5,290 nt of DNA from Deltaproteobacteria bacterium (GTDB lineage Bacteria; Bdellovibrionota; UBA1018; UBA923): positions 1 to 5,290 of the forward strand of contig JACQAX010000411.1 of NCBI GenBank assembly GCA_016194795.1. Reading direction: 5' to 3'. The notes beneath the pieces were generated by a model. The model searched no databases. It was not told the origin of the DNA and worked only from the letters and a program-made list of their open reading frames with translations. A program made the translations under genes and the position numbers. Shown piece after piece: positions 1 through 5,017 of this stretch. Each line of letters starts with the position of its first letter. Position 1 is the first letter of the stretch.

Positions 1-177
1 AACTCGGGCAACGAGCGCCAGCTGACGGGCAAGATGGGTGATACCGACGTGACGATCACCCTCGACAACGCGCCCAACTCGACCACCAACGTCGAGGTCA
101 ACGCCAAGAAGAACATGGTTAACGGCGATCGCGACCTGGCCAGCCAGATCCTGAGCCGGATCGTCCAGCGCGGGTGA
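1..177 (+). CDS. 3' end of a DUF3568-like small protein (partial)
   Basis: Frame 1 is open from the first base to a TGA at 175-177, giving the last 58 residues of a protein whose start lies outside the window. The visible part has alternating hydrophobic and polar residues (DTDVTITL, then TTNVEVNAKKNMV), as in beta strands. It ends in a short helix-like tail, GDRDLASQILSRIVQ. This strand pattern followed by a G-D-x-x-x-A/S-x-x-I-x-x-x-I tail resembles the C-terminus of the DUF3568 family, which are small, mostly lipoprotein-like envelope proteins of unknown function. The lipobox or signal peptide that would confirm this is not visible. Codon use is GC-rich like its neighbours. The next gene starts 7 bases after the stop, so the two are probably co-transcribed. 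That the tail is coding is nearly certain; the family name is a moderate guess from a fragment. Confidence 0.7.
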   Translation, partial: NSGNERQLTGKMGDTDVTITLDNAPNSTTNVEVNAKKNMVNGDRDLASQILSRIVQRG

Positions 178-184
178 GGCGACG

Positions 185-1087
185 ATGCTTTACCGCCAGC
201 TCGGCATGACGGGCGTTCAGGTTTCGGCGATCGGGATCGGCGGCTCGCACATCGGAAAGGTCGCCAAGCGCGAGGCGATCCGCATCATCCGTAACGGGAT
301 CGATCGCGGCATCACCTTCCTCGACAACTCGTGGGACTACAACGACGGCGACAGCGAGAAGTTCATGGGCAAGGCGCTCCGCGACGGCTATCGCGAGAAA
401 GCCTTCCTCATGACCAAGATCGACGGGCGCACGAGGGCCGAGGCCGCCCGCCAGATCGACGAGTCGCTCGAGCGTCTCGAAACCGACCGCGTGGACTTGC
501 TGCAGTTCCACGAGATCATCCGCCTGGAGGATCCCGATCGCATCTTCGCCGAGGGAGGCGCGCTCGAGGCGGTGCTCGAGGCCCGCCAGGCCGGCAAGCT
601 GCGCTTCATCGGCTTCACCGGCCACAAGGACCCGCTCGTCCACCTGCGCATGCTCGACATCGCCGAGCGGCACGGGTTTCGTTTCGACGCCGTTCAGATG
701 CCGATCAACGTGATGGACGCGCATTTCCGGAGCTTCGAGCACGAGGTTCTGCCGAGGCTGGTGAAGGCGGGCATCGCTCCTCTGGCGATGAAGTCGATGG
801 GCAGCGAGGTGATCCTGAAAAGCGGGGTCGTGCAGCCCGTCGAGTGCCTGCGCTACGCCCTGAGCCGGCCGGTCTCAGTGGTCATCACGGGCATCGACAG
901 CCTGCCCATCCTCGAGCAGGCGCTCGAGGTGGCGTCGACCTATCGGCCGCTCTCGGACGACGAGACGGCCGAGCTGCTCGCCCGCACGCGGGACGCGGCG
1001 CTGAGCGGAAAATTCGAGCTCTTCAAAACGACCGACCATTTCGACAGCACCGCTCAAAATCCGGAATGGCTCGGCGAAGCCGCGTGA
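185..1087 (+). CDS. Aldo/keto reductase family oxidoreductase
   Basis: This 300-residue protein is the usual length for a single (beta/alpha)8-barrel aldo/keto reductase, a cytoplasmic NAD(P)H-dependent carbonyl reductase. The N-terminus MLYRQLGMTGVQVSAIGIGG is the classic AKR opening. The catalytic tetrad is complete: D47 and Y52 (in FLDNSWDYNDG), K78 (LMTKIDGR) and H109 (VDLLQFHE). The strand KLRFIGFTGHKD (about 138-149) and the late VVITGIDS segment match conserved barrel positions. There is no C-terminal cysteine cluster, so it is not the 4Fe-4S-containing AKR subgroup. The ATG at 185 begins at the conserved N-terminus and has GTGAGG about 6 bases upstream, partly inside the preceding stop region. 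It is closely spaced behind the DUF3568-like gene and converges on the amine-oxidase-like gene 7 bases downstream. The family is certain; the substrate cannot be inferred. Confidence 0.95.
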   Translation: MLYRQLGMTGVQVSAIGIGGSHIGKVAKREAIRIIRNGIDRGITFLDNSWDYNDGDSEKFMGKALRDGYREKAFLMTKIDGRTRAEAARQIDESLERLETDRVDLLQFHEIIRLEDPDRIFAEGGALEAVLEARQAGKLRFIGFTGHKDPLVHLRMLDIAERHGFRFDAVQMPINVMDAHFRSFEHEVLPRLVKAGIAPLAMKSMGSEVILKSGVVQPVECLRYALSRPVSVVITGIDSLPILEQALEVASTYRPLSDDETAELLARTRDAALSGKFELFKTTDHFDSTAQNPEWLGEAA

Positions 1088-1092
1088 CGGCG

Positions 1093-1115
1093 CCTCACGC
1101 CGCGCGAGCGTGAGG
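1093..1115. repeat. Inverted repeat between convergent genes
   Basis: CCTCACGC (1093-1100) and GCGTGAGG (1108-1115) form a perfect 8-bp stem with a 7-base loop. It lies across the convergent ends of the aldo/keto reductase and the minus-strand oxidase, overlapping the last codons and stop of the latter. No T-run follows on either strand, so it is at best a weak or Rho-assisted transcription barrier or an mRNA 3'-end hairpin. In DNA this GC-rich it could also be chance. Confidence 0.3.
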
Positions 1116-2192
1116 GGCCTGCGCCGAAAGGGCCGCGGCGACCTCGGCGGCCGCCCGAAACCCGCTCTGGATCGCGCTTTCGACCGTTCCGCCGAGCCCA
1201 GCCGCCTGGGTGGCCTCGCCGGCGAAGAAGAGCGTGTTCTTGAGCACGGGCCACTGAAACGGCTGCGCGCTCCACCAGGTCGGGAAGTGGCGCTGTGACG
1301 AGTGGATGAAGTACACGTCCTGGGCGAGCTTGCGTCTCCAGAAGCATTCGCGGAAGCGCAGCACGATCTTCAAGACCGCTCCGCTCCGGAGCAGCTCGAG
1401 CGCCTTGCGCTTCTCGCCGAGCTCGGGCGAGAAGGTGAGGCGCTGGAACGGGCCCGGTGGCACCGTGACGATGGCCGCCTCGGCAAGAAACCGGCGCGCC
1501 AGGTGGCCGGTGGTGGTCGCCTCGACCTGTCCCGGCTCCCAGCGCAGGCTCTCGACCGGCGCGCGCGGCACGAGCTCGCAGAGCGTTGCCGGCAGGGCCG
1601 CGGCAAGCTCGGCGGCCAGCGCGCCATAGCCGCGCAGCAGCCGAAACGCGCGATTGCCCTCGATGCGCCCCGCGGCGGTGCTCTCGAGGCTCAGCGCCCG
1701 CTGGCTCAGCTCGGCCGGATCGGCCGCGTGGAAGCCCTCGACGAAGGCGCGCGCGAGGCTCTTGTCGTGGGGCGGAAGGGGCAGGCGCTCGAGCTGCTCG
1801 TGGAAGGAGACGTCCGTGTTTCCCTGGGGGCGGCTTTCGAGCGCGGGCTCAATGCGTTGCCAGAAATCAGGCAGCCCGGTGATTTTCCTTTTCTGGGCCA
1901 GCAGGTGGCGATCGGGCACCTCGAACGAGGCGAGCCGGAAGGTGTCGAGGAGCTGGAGCGTGCCGGGCGCATATCCATGGATGAACTCGGCGCCAAGCTC
2001 GACCGGGAAGCCGAGCGCCGGCTCGTCGAGGGTCCAGACGCGGCCGCCGATGCGGTCGCGCGCCTCGAGCAGCACGCAGCCGATGCCTCGTCGCCCAAGC
2101 TCGAGGGCGGCGCAGAGACCAGCCAAGCCCGCCCCGATGACGAGCACGCGCGCATTGCCGGGCTGGCGGTTTTTTTCGACCGTGGTGTCCAT
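1095..2192 (-). CDS. FAD-dependent amine oxidase family protein with a large internal deletion
   Basis: From the ATG at 2192 this encodes 365 residues. The N-terminal FAD-binding Rossmann fold is clear: VLVIGAGLAGL (GxGxxG at 20-25), the ribose-binding acidic residue E43 in LLEARDRIGGRVW, and the RxGGR motif at 47-51. The C-terminus carries the second flavin-contact motif, FFAGEAT (322-328), then GTVESAIQSG. This is the flavin monoamine oxidase/polyamine oxidase superfamily. Relatives, as I recall them, run about 430-450 residues. Here FPTWW (303-307) and FFAGEAT are only 14 residues apart, so a stretch of roughly 70-80 residues that usually holds a TGWAGG-like and a GAYSY-like motif is absent, in frame. 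The gene may be non-functional or altered. Start: in-frame TTG (2258) and ATG (2237) lie upstream. The codons between 2237 and 2193 are AT-rich at third positions, unlike the rest, and the residues before the Rossmann strand look dispensable, so 2192 is preferred. It is divergent from tetR. Confidence 0.85.
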   Translation of the reverse strand: MDTTVEKNRQPGNARVLVIGAGLAGLCAALELGRRGIGCVLLEARDRIGGRVWTLDEPALGFPVELGAEFIHGYAPGTLQLLDTFRLASFEVPDRHLLAQKRKITGLPDFWQRIEPALESRPQGNTDVSFHEQLERLPLPPHDKSLARAFVEGFHAADPAELSQRALSLESTAAGRIEGNRAFRLLRGYGALAAELAAALPATLCELVPRAPVESLRWEPGQVEATTTGHLARRFLAEAAIVTVPPGPFQRLTFSPELGEKRKALELLRSGAVLKIVLRFRECFWRRKLAQDVYFIHSSQRHFPTWWSAQPFQWPVLKNTLFFAGEATQAAGLGGTVESAIQSGFRAAAEVAAALSAQAPHARAA

Positions 2193-2258
2193 ACCCCGAA
2201 TAGCTGCAAACCGCACGCCGAACAAGTTGTTTATCATTGTGCTTTCAGTGGTTTGCAA

Positions 2259-2264
2259 ATTATC
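2259..2264 (-). promoter_or_regulatory. Possible -10 element of the divergent oxidase gene
   Basis: Read on the minus strand these bases are GATAAT, five of six matches to the sigma70 -10 consensus, in the only AT-rich stretch upstream of the oxidase gene. Transcription would start near 2252. That is downstream of the TTG at 2258, so it argues against that codon as the start. No convincing -35 hexamer sits at the right distance, since that position falls inside the 18-bp palindrome. A regulator bound there would therefore compete with RNA polymerase. Tentative. Confidence 0.3.
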
Positions 2265-2292
2265 TTGAAAAATACCAACTAGTTGGTATGAT
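2265..2292 (+). promoter_or_regulatory. Sigma70-type promoter of the tetR-SRPBCC-DUF1428 operon
   Basis: TTGAAA (2265-2270, consensus TTGACA) and TATGAT (2287-2292, consensus TATAAT) are separated by 16 bases. This is the best-matching promoter in the window and lies directly upstream of the TetR gene. The expected transcription start is about 2298-2300, only a few bases before the ATG at 2303. The spacer is almost completely filled by the 18-bp palindrome, the usual design of a promoter shut off by steric occlusion. Confidence 0.65.
2272..2289. promoter_or_regulatory. 18-bp perfect palindrome, probable TetR operator
   Basis: ATACCAACT-AGTTGGTAT is a perfect inverted repeat with no central spacer; the symmetry breaks at the next base pair outwards. 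Length and symmetry fit a dimeric TetR-family operator. It lies 14-31 bases upstream of the TetR start codon at 2303, between the -35 and -10 of the operon promoter, and overlaps the first three bases of the -10. It is also upstream of the divergent oxidase gene. Binding by the adjacent TetR protein is an inference from position and symmetry. Confidence 0.75.
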
Positions 2293-2302
2293 CGTATTCA
2301 CC

Positions 2303-2959
2303 ATGAAGAAGGCCACCGCCAAAGCAAAGCCGCAGCCGCCCTCGGGCAAGACCCCGATGCGCACCCGCATCCTCGACGCCTCGCTCGCGGTGGTCCGCGA
2401 GAAGGGGTATGCGGCCGCCACGGTCGACGACCTCTGCGCGAAGGCCGGCGTGACGAAGGGCGCTTTCTTCCACCACTTCGATAGCAAAGAGGCGCTGGGA
2501 GTCGCGGCCGCGGATTACTGGTCGCAGCTCACGGGCGAGCTATTCAAGGGCGCGCCTTACCACCGGCACGCCGATCCGCTCGATCGCTTTCTCGGGTACA
2601 TCGATTTTCGCGGCGAGCTGCTGCAAGGGAAGGTGCCCGAGTTCACCTGCCTCGTCGGCACGATGGTGCAGGAGACGTACGAGACCCATCCCGCGATCCG
2701 CGACGCCTGCCAGCGCTCGATCTTCGGCCACGCGCGCGAGGTCGCAAAAGACATCGAGGCCGCAAAAAAAATCCACGCGCCCCACGCCGCGTGGACGGCG
2801 GAAAGCCTCGCGCTCCACACGCAGGCGGTGCTGCAGGGGTCTTTTATCCTGGCGAAGGCCGAAGGCAGCGTGGCGGTCGCCGCCGACGGCGTCGCCCACC
2901 TTCGCCGTTACGTCGAGTTTCTGTTCCAGAAAAACCAAACCGGAAAAACCAATCAATAA
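2303..2959 (+). CDS. TetR/AcrR family transcriptional regulator
   Basis: This 218-residue protein is a ligand-responsive repressor, typically about 190-220 residues and dimeric. After a Lys/Pro-rich tail (1-18) comes the TetR DNA-binding domain: RTRILDASLAVVREKGY (20-36), then the helix-turn-helix TVDDLCAKAGVTKGAFFHHF (40-59) and the family-typical SKEAL (61-65). The remaining helical part (about 70-215) is the dimerisation and ligand-binding domain, which is too variable to suggest a ligand. In-frame TTG (2237) and ATG (2288) codons lie upstream. The first precedes the promoter and the second lies inside the operator and -10 element, so 2303 is the only start compatible with that promoter. 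No Shine-Dalgarno sequence precedes it; the mRNA would be nearly leaderless. It heads an operon with two SRPBCC genes and a DUF1428 gene, which it probably represses together with itself through the palindrome at 2272-2289. The family is certain; target and ligand are inferred or unknown. Confidence 0.93.
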   Translation: MKKATAKAKPQPPSGKTPMRTRILDASLAVVREKGYAAATVDDLCAKAGVTKGAFFHHFDSKEALGVAAADYWSQLTGELFKGAPYHRHADPLDRFLGYIDFRGELLQGKVPEFTCLVGTMVQETYETHPAIRDACQRSIFGHAREVAKDIEAAKKIHAPHAAWTAESLALHTQAVLQGSFILAKAEGSVAVAADGVAHLRRYVEFLFQKNQTGKTNQ

Positions 2960-2963
2960 GGAG
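2958..2963 (+). promoter_or_regulatory. Strong ribosome binding site of the first SRPBCC gene
   Basis: AAGGAG lies 7 bases before the ATG at 2971 and overlaps the TAA stop of tetR. It fixes the start of the SRPBCC gene at 2971; upstream in-frame codons back to 2791 belong to the tetR coding region read in another frame. It contrasts with the absence of any such site before tetR. Confidence 0.8.
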
Positions 2964-2970
2964 TGAAGTC

Positions 2971-3456
2971 ATGAGTACCAAAGTCGAAGTTCAACCCGCG
3001 TCCGATCGCGAGCTCGTCCTCTGCCGCATCATCGATGCGCCACGCGAGAAAGTCTACAAGGCCTGGACCACGCCCGAGCTGCTCAAGCAGTGGTTCGCGC
3101 CCAAGCCCTGGAGCACGGCTCGCGTCGAGATGGACGTGCGGGCCGGCGGCTCGAGTCTCGTCGTCATGCGCTCGCCCGAGGGCCAGGAGTTTCCGAACCC
3201 CGGCGTTTACCTCGAGGTCGTTCCCAACGAGAAGCTCGTCTTCACCGACGCCTTCACGAGCGCGTGGACGCCCTCGCAGAAACCGTTCATGACCGGAGTG
3301 CTCACGTTCGAAGACGCCGGAAACGGCAAGACCCGCTACACCGCGCGCGTCTACCACTGGACGGTCGCCGACCGCGAGCAGCACGAAAAGATGGGCTTCC
3401 ACCAGGGCTGGGGTCTCTGCACCGATCAGCTGGAAGCGCTGGTGAGGAGCTTATGA
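2971..3456 (+). CDS. SRPBCC domain protein, AHSA1-like (START fold)
   Basis: This 161-residue protein has the typical length of a single-domain AHSA1-type (activator of Hsp90 ATPase homolog 1-like) SRPBCC protein. This helix-grip fold encloses a hydrophobic pocket; in bacteria most members are uncharacterised soluble proteins thought to bind or convert small hydrophobic ligands. Diagnostic segments are the N-terminal strand and helix ELVLCRIIDAPREKVYKAWT (14-33) with LLKQWFAP just after, the central strands around GVYLEVVPNEKLVFTD, and the C-terminal GFHQGWG (142-148) leading into the long closing helix. There is no signal peptide or membrane segment, so it should be cytoplasmic. The start at 2971 has a strong AAGGAG site. 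It follows tetR by 11 bases, and its TGA overlaps the next start codon (ATGA), indicating translational coupling. The family is certain; the ligand is unknown, and a direct Hsp90 role should not be assumed from the name. Confidence 0.93.
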   Translation: MSTKVEVQPASDRELVLCRIIDAPREKVYKAWTTPELLKQWFAPKPWSTARVEMDVRAGGSSLVVMRSPEGQEFPNPGVYLEVVPNEKLVFTDAFTSAWTPSQKPFMTGVLTFEDAGNGKTRYTARVYHWTVADREQHEKMGFHQGWGLCTDQLEALVRSL

Positions 3457-3986
3457 TCATCAGAGTGGTGGCCAGCGTTCTCGTCATCGTCGGCGTGTTT
3501 CTCGCGTACGCGGCGCTCAAAAGCGGCGACTACGTCATCTCGCGCGAGCTCGCGATCCATGCGCCCGCCGAGAAGGTGTTTCCGTACCTCAACAACTCGA
3601 AGCTCGCCGGCGAGTGGATGCCGTGGGCGGAGGCCGATCCCACGGTGAAGATGAGCTACTCGGGTCCCGCCGAGGGCGTGGGCTCGCGCTCGAGCTGGGA
3701 CAGCCCGGGCCAGATGGGCACGGGCAGCGCGACGGTGGTCGAGAGCGTGCCGAACAGGTCGGTCCACACGAAACTCGAATACGTTAAGCCTTTCCAAATG
3801 CAGCAGGATGCGGAACTATCCATTCGCCCTGCCGACGCCGGCAACGTGATCGTCACGTGGTCGGTGAAGGGCACGAATACGTTCATGGGACGAGTGATGT
3901 GCTCGTTCATGAACATGGACAAGATGGTCGGCGGCTCTTTTGAAAAAGGCCTCTCGAACCTCAAAACCCGAATGGAGAAAATATGA
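3453..3986 (+). CDS. Membrane-anchored SRPBCC (START/polyketide-cyclase-like) protein
   Basis: This 177-residue protein begins with an uninterrupted hydrophobic segment (about 3-22, VVASVLVIVGVFLAYAAL) with a single early Arg. It reads as an N-terminal membrane anchor or uncleaved signal sequence. The rest is a SRPBCC domain: VISRELAIHAPAEKVFPYLN (28-47) is the standard first strand plus helix, followed by W55 and W58 (GEWMPWAEADP), a GVGSRSSWDSP turn, and a C-terminal helix FEKGLSNLKTRME. The topology would place the domain outside the cytoplasm if the anchor is oriented as usual, but the charges do not settle this. The start at 3453 overlaps the previous stop by ATGA, with GAGGAG at 3444-3449; a longer upstream frame is only a shadow of the preceding gene. 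Its stop overlaps the next gene in the same way. It probably acts with the soluble SRPBCC and DUF1428 partners on a shared, unidentified compound. Confidence 0.9.
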   Translation: MIIRVVASVLVIVGVFLAYAALKSGDYVISRELAIHAPAEKVFPYLNNSKLAGEWMPWAEADPTVKMSYSGPAEGVGSRSSWDSPGQMGTGSATVVESVPNRSVHTKLEYVKPFQMQQDAELSIRPADAGNVIVTWSVKGTNTFMGRVMCSFMNMDKMVGGSFEKGLSNLKTRMEKI

Positions 3987-4351
3987 AGAACACCGTGAAA
4001 TACGTCGATGGTTTCGTCGTCCCCGTCCCGCGTAAGAAGATCAACGAGTACAAGAAAATGGCCAAGGTCTGCGGCAAGGTCTGGCGCGACCACGGCGCGC
4101 TCGACTACGTCGAGTGCCTGGCCGACGACGTCAAGAAGGGCAAGGTCACCTCGTTTCCCCAGAGCGTGAAGCTCAAGGCGGGCGAAGTCGTGTTCTTCTC
4201 GTGGATCACCTACAAGTCGCGCTCGGATCGCGACCGCGTGATGAAGAAGGTCATGAGCGACCCGCGCCTGGCCAAGATGATGAACGGCGAGATGCCCTTT
4301 GACGGCATGCGCATGTTCTGGGGCGGCTTCAAGCCGGTCGTGAAGGTTTAA
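3983..4351 (+). CDS. DUF1428 (YbaA-family) protein
   Basis: This 122-residue protein matches the DUF1428 family, whose E. coli member is YbaA, in length and motifs. These are the opening YVDGFVVPVPRKKINEYKKM (7-26), the GALDYVECLADDV stretch (38-50), VVFFSWITYKSRSDRDRV in the middle, and the C-terminal MPFDGMRMFWGGFK (104-117). Known structures of the family show a ferredoxin-like alpha/beta fold related to dimeric alpha/beta barrel proteins. No biochemical role is established to my knowledge. There is no signal peptide, so it is probably cytoplasmic. The ATG overlaps the preceding stop (ATGA) and has GGAG 5 bases upstream. It is the last gene before the intrinsic terminator at 4370-4399, so it belongs to the TetR-controlled operon. 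The recurrence of DUF1428 beside SRPBCC genes elsewhere is my recollection, not a computed result. Confidence 0.93.
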   Translation: MKNTVKYVDGFVVPVPRKKINEYKKMAKVCGKVWRDHGALDYVECLADDVKKGKVTSFPQSVKLKAGEVVFFSWITYKSRSDRDRVMKKVMSDPRLAKMMNGEMPFDGMRMFWGGFKPVVKV

Positions 4352-4369
4352 GGTCCTTAGGCCTCAGAG

Positions 4370-4399
4370 AATCCGTGGCGCGGCGGCGCCACGGATTTT
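4370..4399 (+). terminator. Rho-independent terminator closing the operon
   Basis: AATCCGTGGCGC (4370-4381) pairs perfectly with GCGCCACGGATT (4386-4397) around a 4-base loop (GGCG), and TTTT covers the end of the stem and the following bases. The stem can extend by one G-T wobble and two further pairs (4367-4369 with 4398-4400). It begins 18 bases after the DUF1428 stop and separates the TetR-controlled operon from the DUF4231-like gene. The T-run is short, but the stem is unusually strong. Confidence 0.85.
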
Positions 4400-4445
4400 C
4401 GGCATCACGCTCAAGATCCGGTGGCGCGATGCCGAAGGGCTGTAT

Positions 4446-4901
4446 ATGAGGCTAGTGACACCCAAAGGGTCGCCCGTGGATGCGTTCGACGTCGAATACC
4501 GCCATTATCTCGCGACCGCCAACCGCAATCGCTTCAGCCACCACGTGGCGCAGGTGTGCTACTACTCGCTGGCCGTGTCGGTGCCGATCGTGCTCTTGCT
4601 AGACCACGAGCAGGCCAACGTGATCGGCGCGGTAATTTCTGCCGTAACGACGTTGATCGTGAGTCTGGAGCGCCATTTCAAGTTCAAGGAGAACTGGCTG
4701 ATCTATTTCCAGATCGCCGAAGACCTGCGTCGCGAGAAGAGCCTGTACTCCGCCGGAGCCGGCGATTACAAACGAACCGAGGATGCGCAGTCCCGCTTCG
4801 TCGAGCGGGTTGAACAGATCAAGCGCGCCGACCTGCGCCGCCTCGAGGCGCTGAACTCGCAGGGCGACGACGTCTCGAAGCAGCGGGCCTCGCGCTCCTG
4901 A
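4446..4901 (+). CDS. DUF4231/SLATT-like two-helix membrane protein
   Basis: This 151-residue protein has a short polar N-terminus, two closely spaced hydrophobic helices (about 34-52, VAQVCYYSLAVSVPIVLLL, and 58-74, NVIGAVISAVTTLIVSL), and then a charged, helical C-terminal half. The segment NWLIYFQIAEDLRREKSLY (83-101), followed by GAGDY (104-108) and FVERVEQI, is characteristic of DUF4231. That domain is grouped with the SLATT superfamily: two transmembrane helices plus a cytoplasmic helical region, predicted in the literature to act as pore-forming or membrane-disrupting effectors in some conflict systems. Many copies stand alone with no known role, and no nucleotide-sensing partner or nuclease is seen here. 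The start at 4446 has GAAGGG (4434-4439) at suitable spacing; a GTG at 4476 is an alternative. It lies after a terminator, so it needs its own promoter, which is not obvious. The membrane topology is well supported and the family assignment fairly so. Confidence 0.82.
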   Translation: MRLVTPKGSPVDAFDVEYRHYLATANRNRFSHHVAQVCYYSLAVSVPIVLLLDHEQANVIGAVISAVTTLIVSLERHFKFKENWLIYFQIAEDLRREKSLYSAGAGDYKRTEDAQSRFVERVEQIKRADLRRLEALNSQGDDVSKQRASRS

Positions 4902-5017
4902 GCCTGGCTATCCAAATCAGAATCCACTTTCGACCATTCTGTTAGTCGTAGAAAATTTTCCGCGGCATGGTAACGTTTTGTCTCACAAAACGAGTTCGAG
5001 ATGTGCCAACGACAAAC
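4902..5017. other. AT-richer intergenic region upstream of the lipoprotein gene
   Basis: Between the DUF4231-like stop and the lipoprotein ribosome binding site the base composition drops clearly in GC, as expected of a promoter region. It contains a 10-bp palindrome GAAAATTTTC (4951-4960) and an 8-bp inverted repeat at 4974-4992. No intrinsic terminator for the upstream gene and no convincing -35/-10 pair are seen. Frames opening at 4967 and 4978 overlap the lipoprotein gene in other frames and are not credible. Confidence 0.5.
4974..4992. repeat. Inverted repeat CGTTTTGT/ACAAAACG
   Basis: CGTTTTGT (4974-4981) and ACAAAACG (4985-4992) are perfect 8-bp arms around a CTC spacer, 26 bases upstream of the lipoprotein ribosome binding site. 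No T-run follows, so a terminator is unlikely. An operator for an unseen regulator or a 5'-UTR hairpin are the likelier roles. Confidence 0.45.

Noticed and set aside
119..742. A 207-codon minus-strand frame inside the aldo/keto reductase gene
   Set aside because: The plus strand carries the full catalytic tetrad and conserved motifs; the minus-strand product has no recognisable features.
1209..1290. Frameshift as the explanation for the missing oxidase segment
   Set aside because: FPTWW and FFAGEAT are in the same frame and only 42 bases apart, so there is no hidden out-of-frame sequence; a deletion or a compact variant is needed.
2193..2258. N-terminal extension of the oxidase from TTG 2258 or ATG 2237
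   Set aside because: TTG 2258 abuts the likely -10 element. ATG 2237 remains possible (weak GAAAG upstream), but the added codons lack the G/C third-position bias of the gene.
1302..2282. A 326-codon plus-strand open frame opposite the amine-oxidase-like gene
   Set aside because: It lies antisense to a gene with clear FAD motifs, its product is low-complexity (rich in R, A, E, L) with no recognisable domain, and it runs through the operator/promoter region. It is a by-product of GC-rich codon use.
2237..2302. N-terminal extension of the TetR protein from TTG 2237 or ATG 2288
   Set aside because: The extension would translate the promoter and operator, has atypical codon use, and precedes the predicted transcription start.
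2791..2970. N-terminal extension of the first SRPBCC protein
   Set aside because: It overlaps the tetR coding region in another frame, gives an Arg/Gly-rich low-complexity sequence, and a strong ribosome binding site fixes the start at 2971.
2975..2984. Second operator half-site (TACCAA) at the start of the first SRPBCC gene
   Set aside because: Only six bases match one half of the palindrome, there is no symmetric partner, and it lies in coding sequence; chance explains it.
3656..4093. Minus-strand frame opposite the second SRPBCC and DUF1428 genes
   Set aside because: It is antisense to two recognised, translationally coupled genes and has no ribosome binding site or domain signature.
4421..4813. 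Plus-strand frame overlapping the DUF4231-like gene
   Set aside because: The product is Arg-rich and featureless, whereas the 4446-4901 frame has two clear membrane helices and family motifs.
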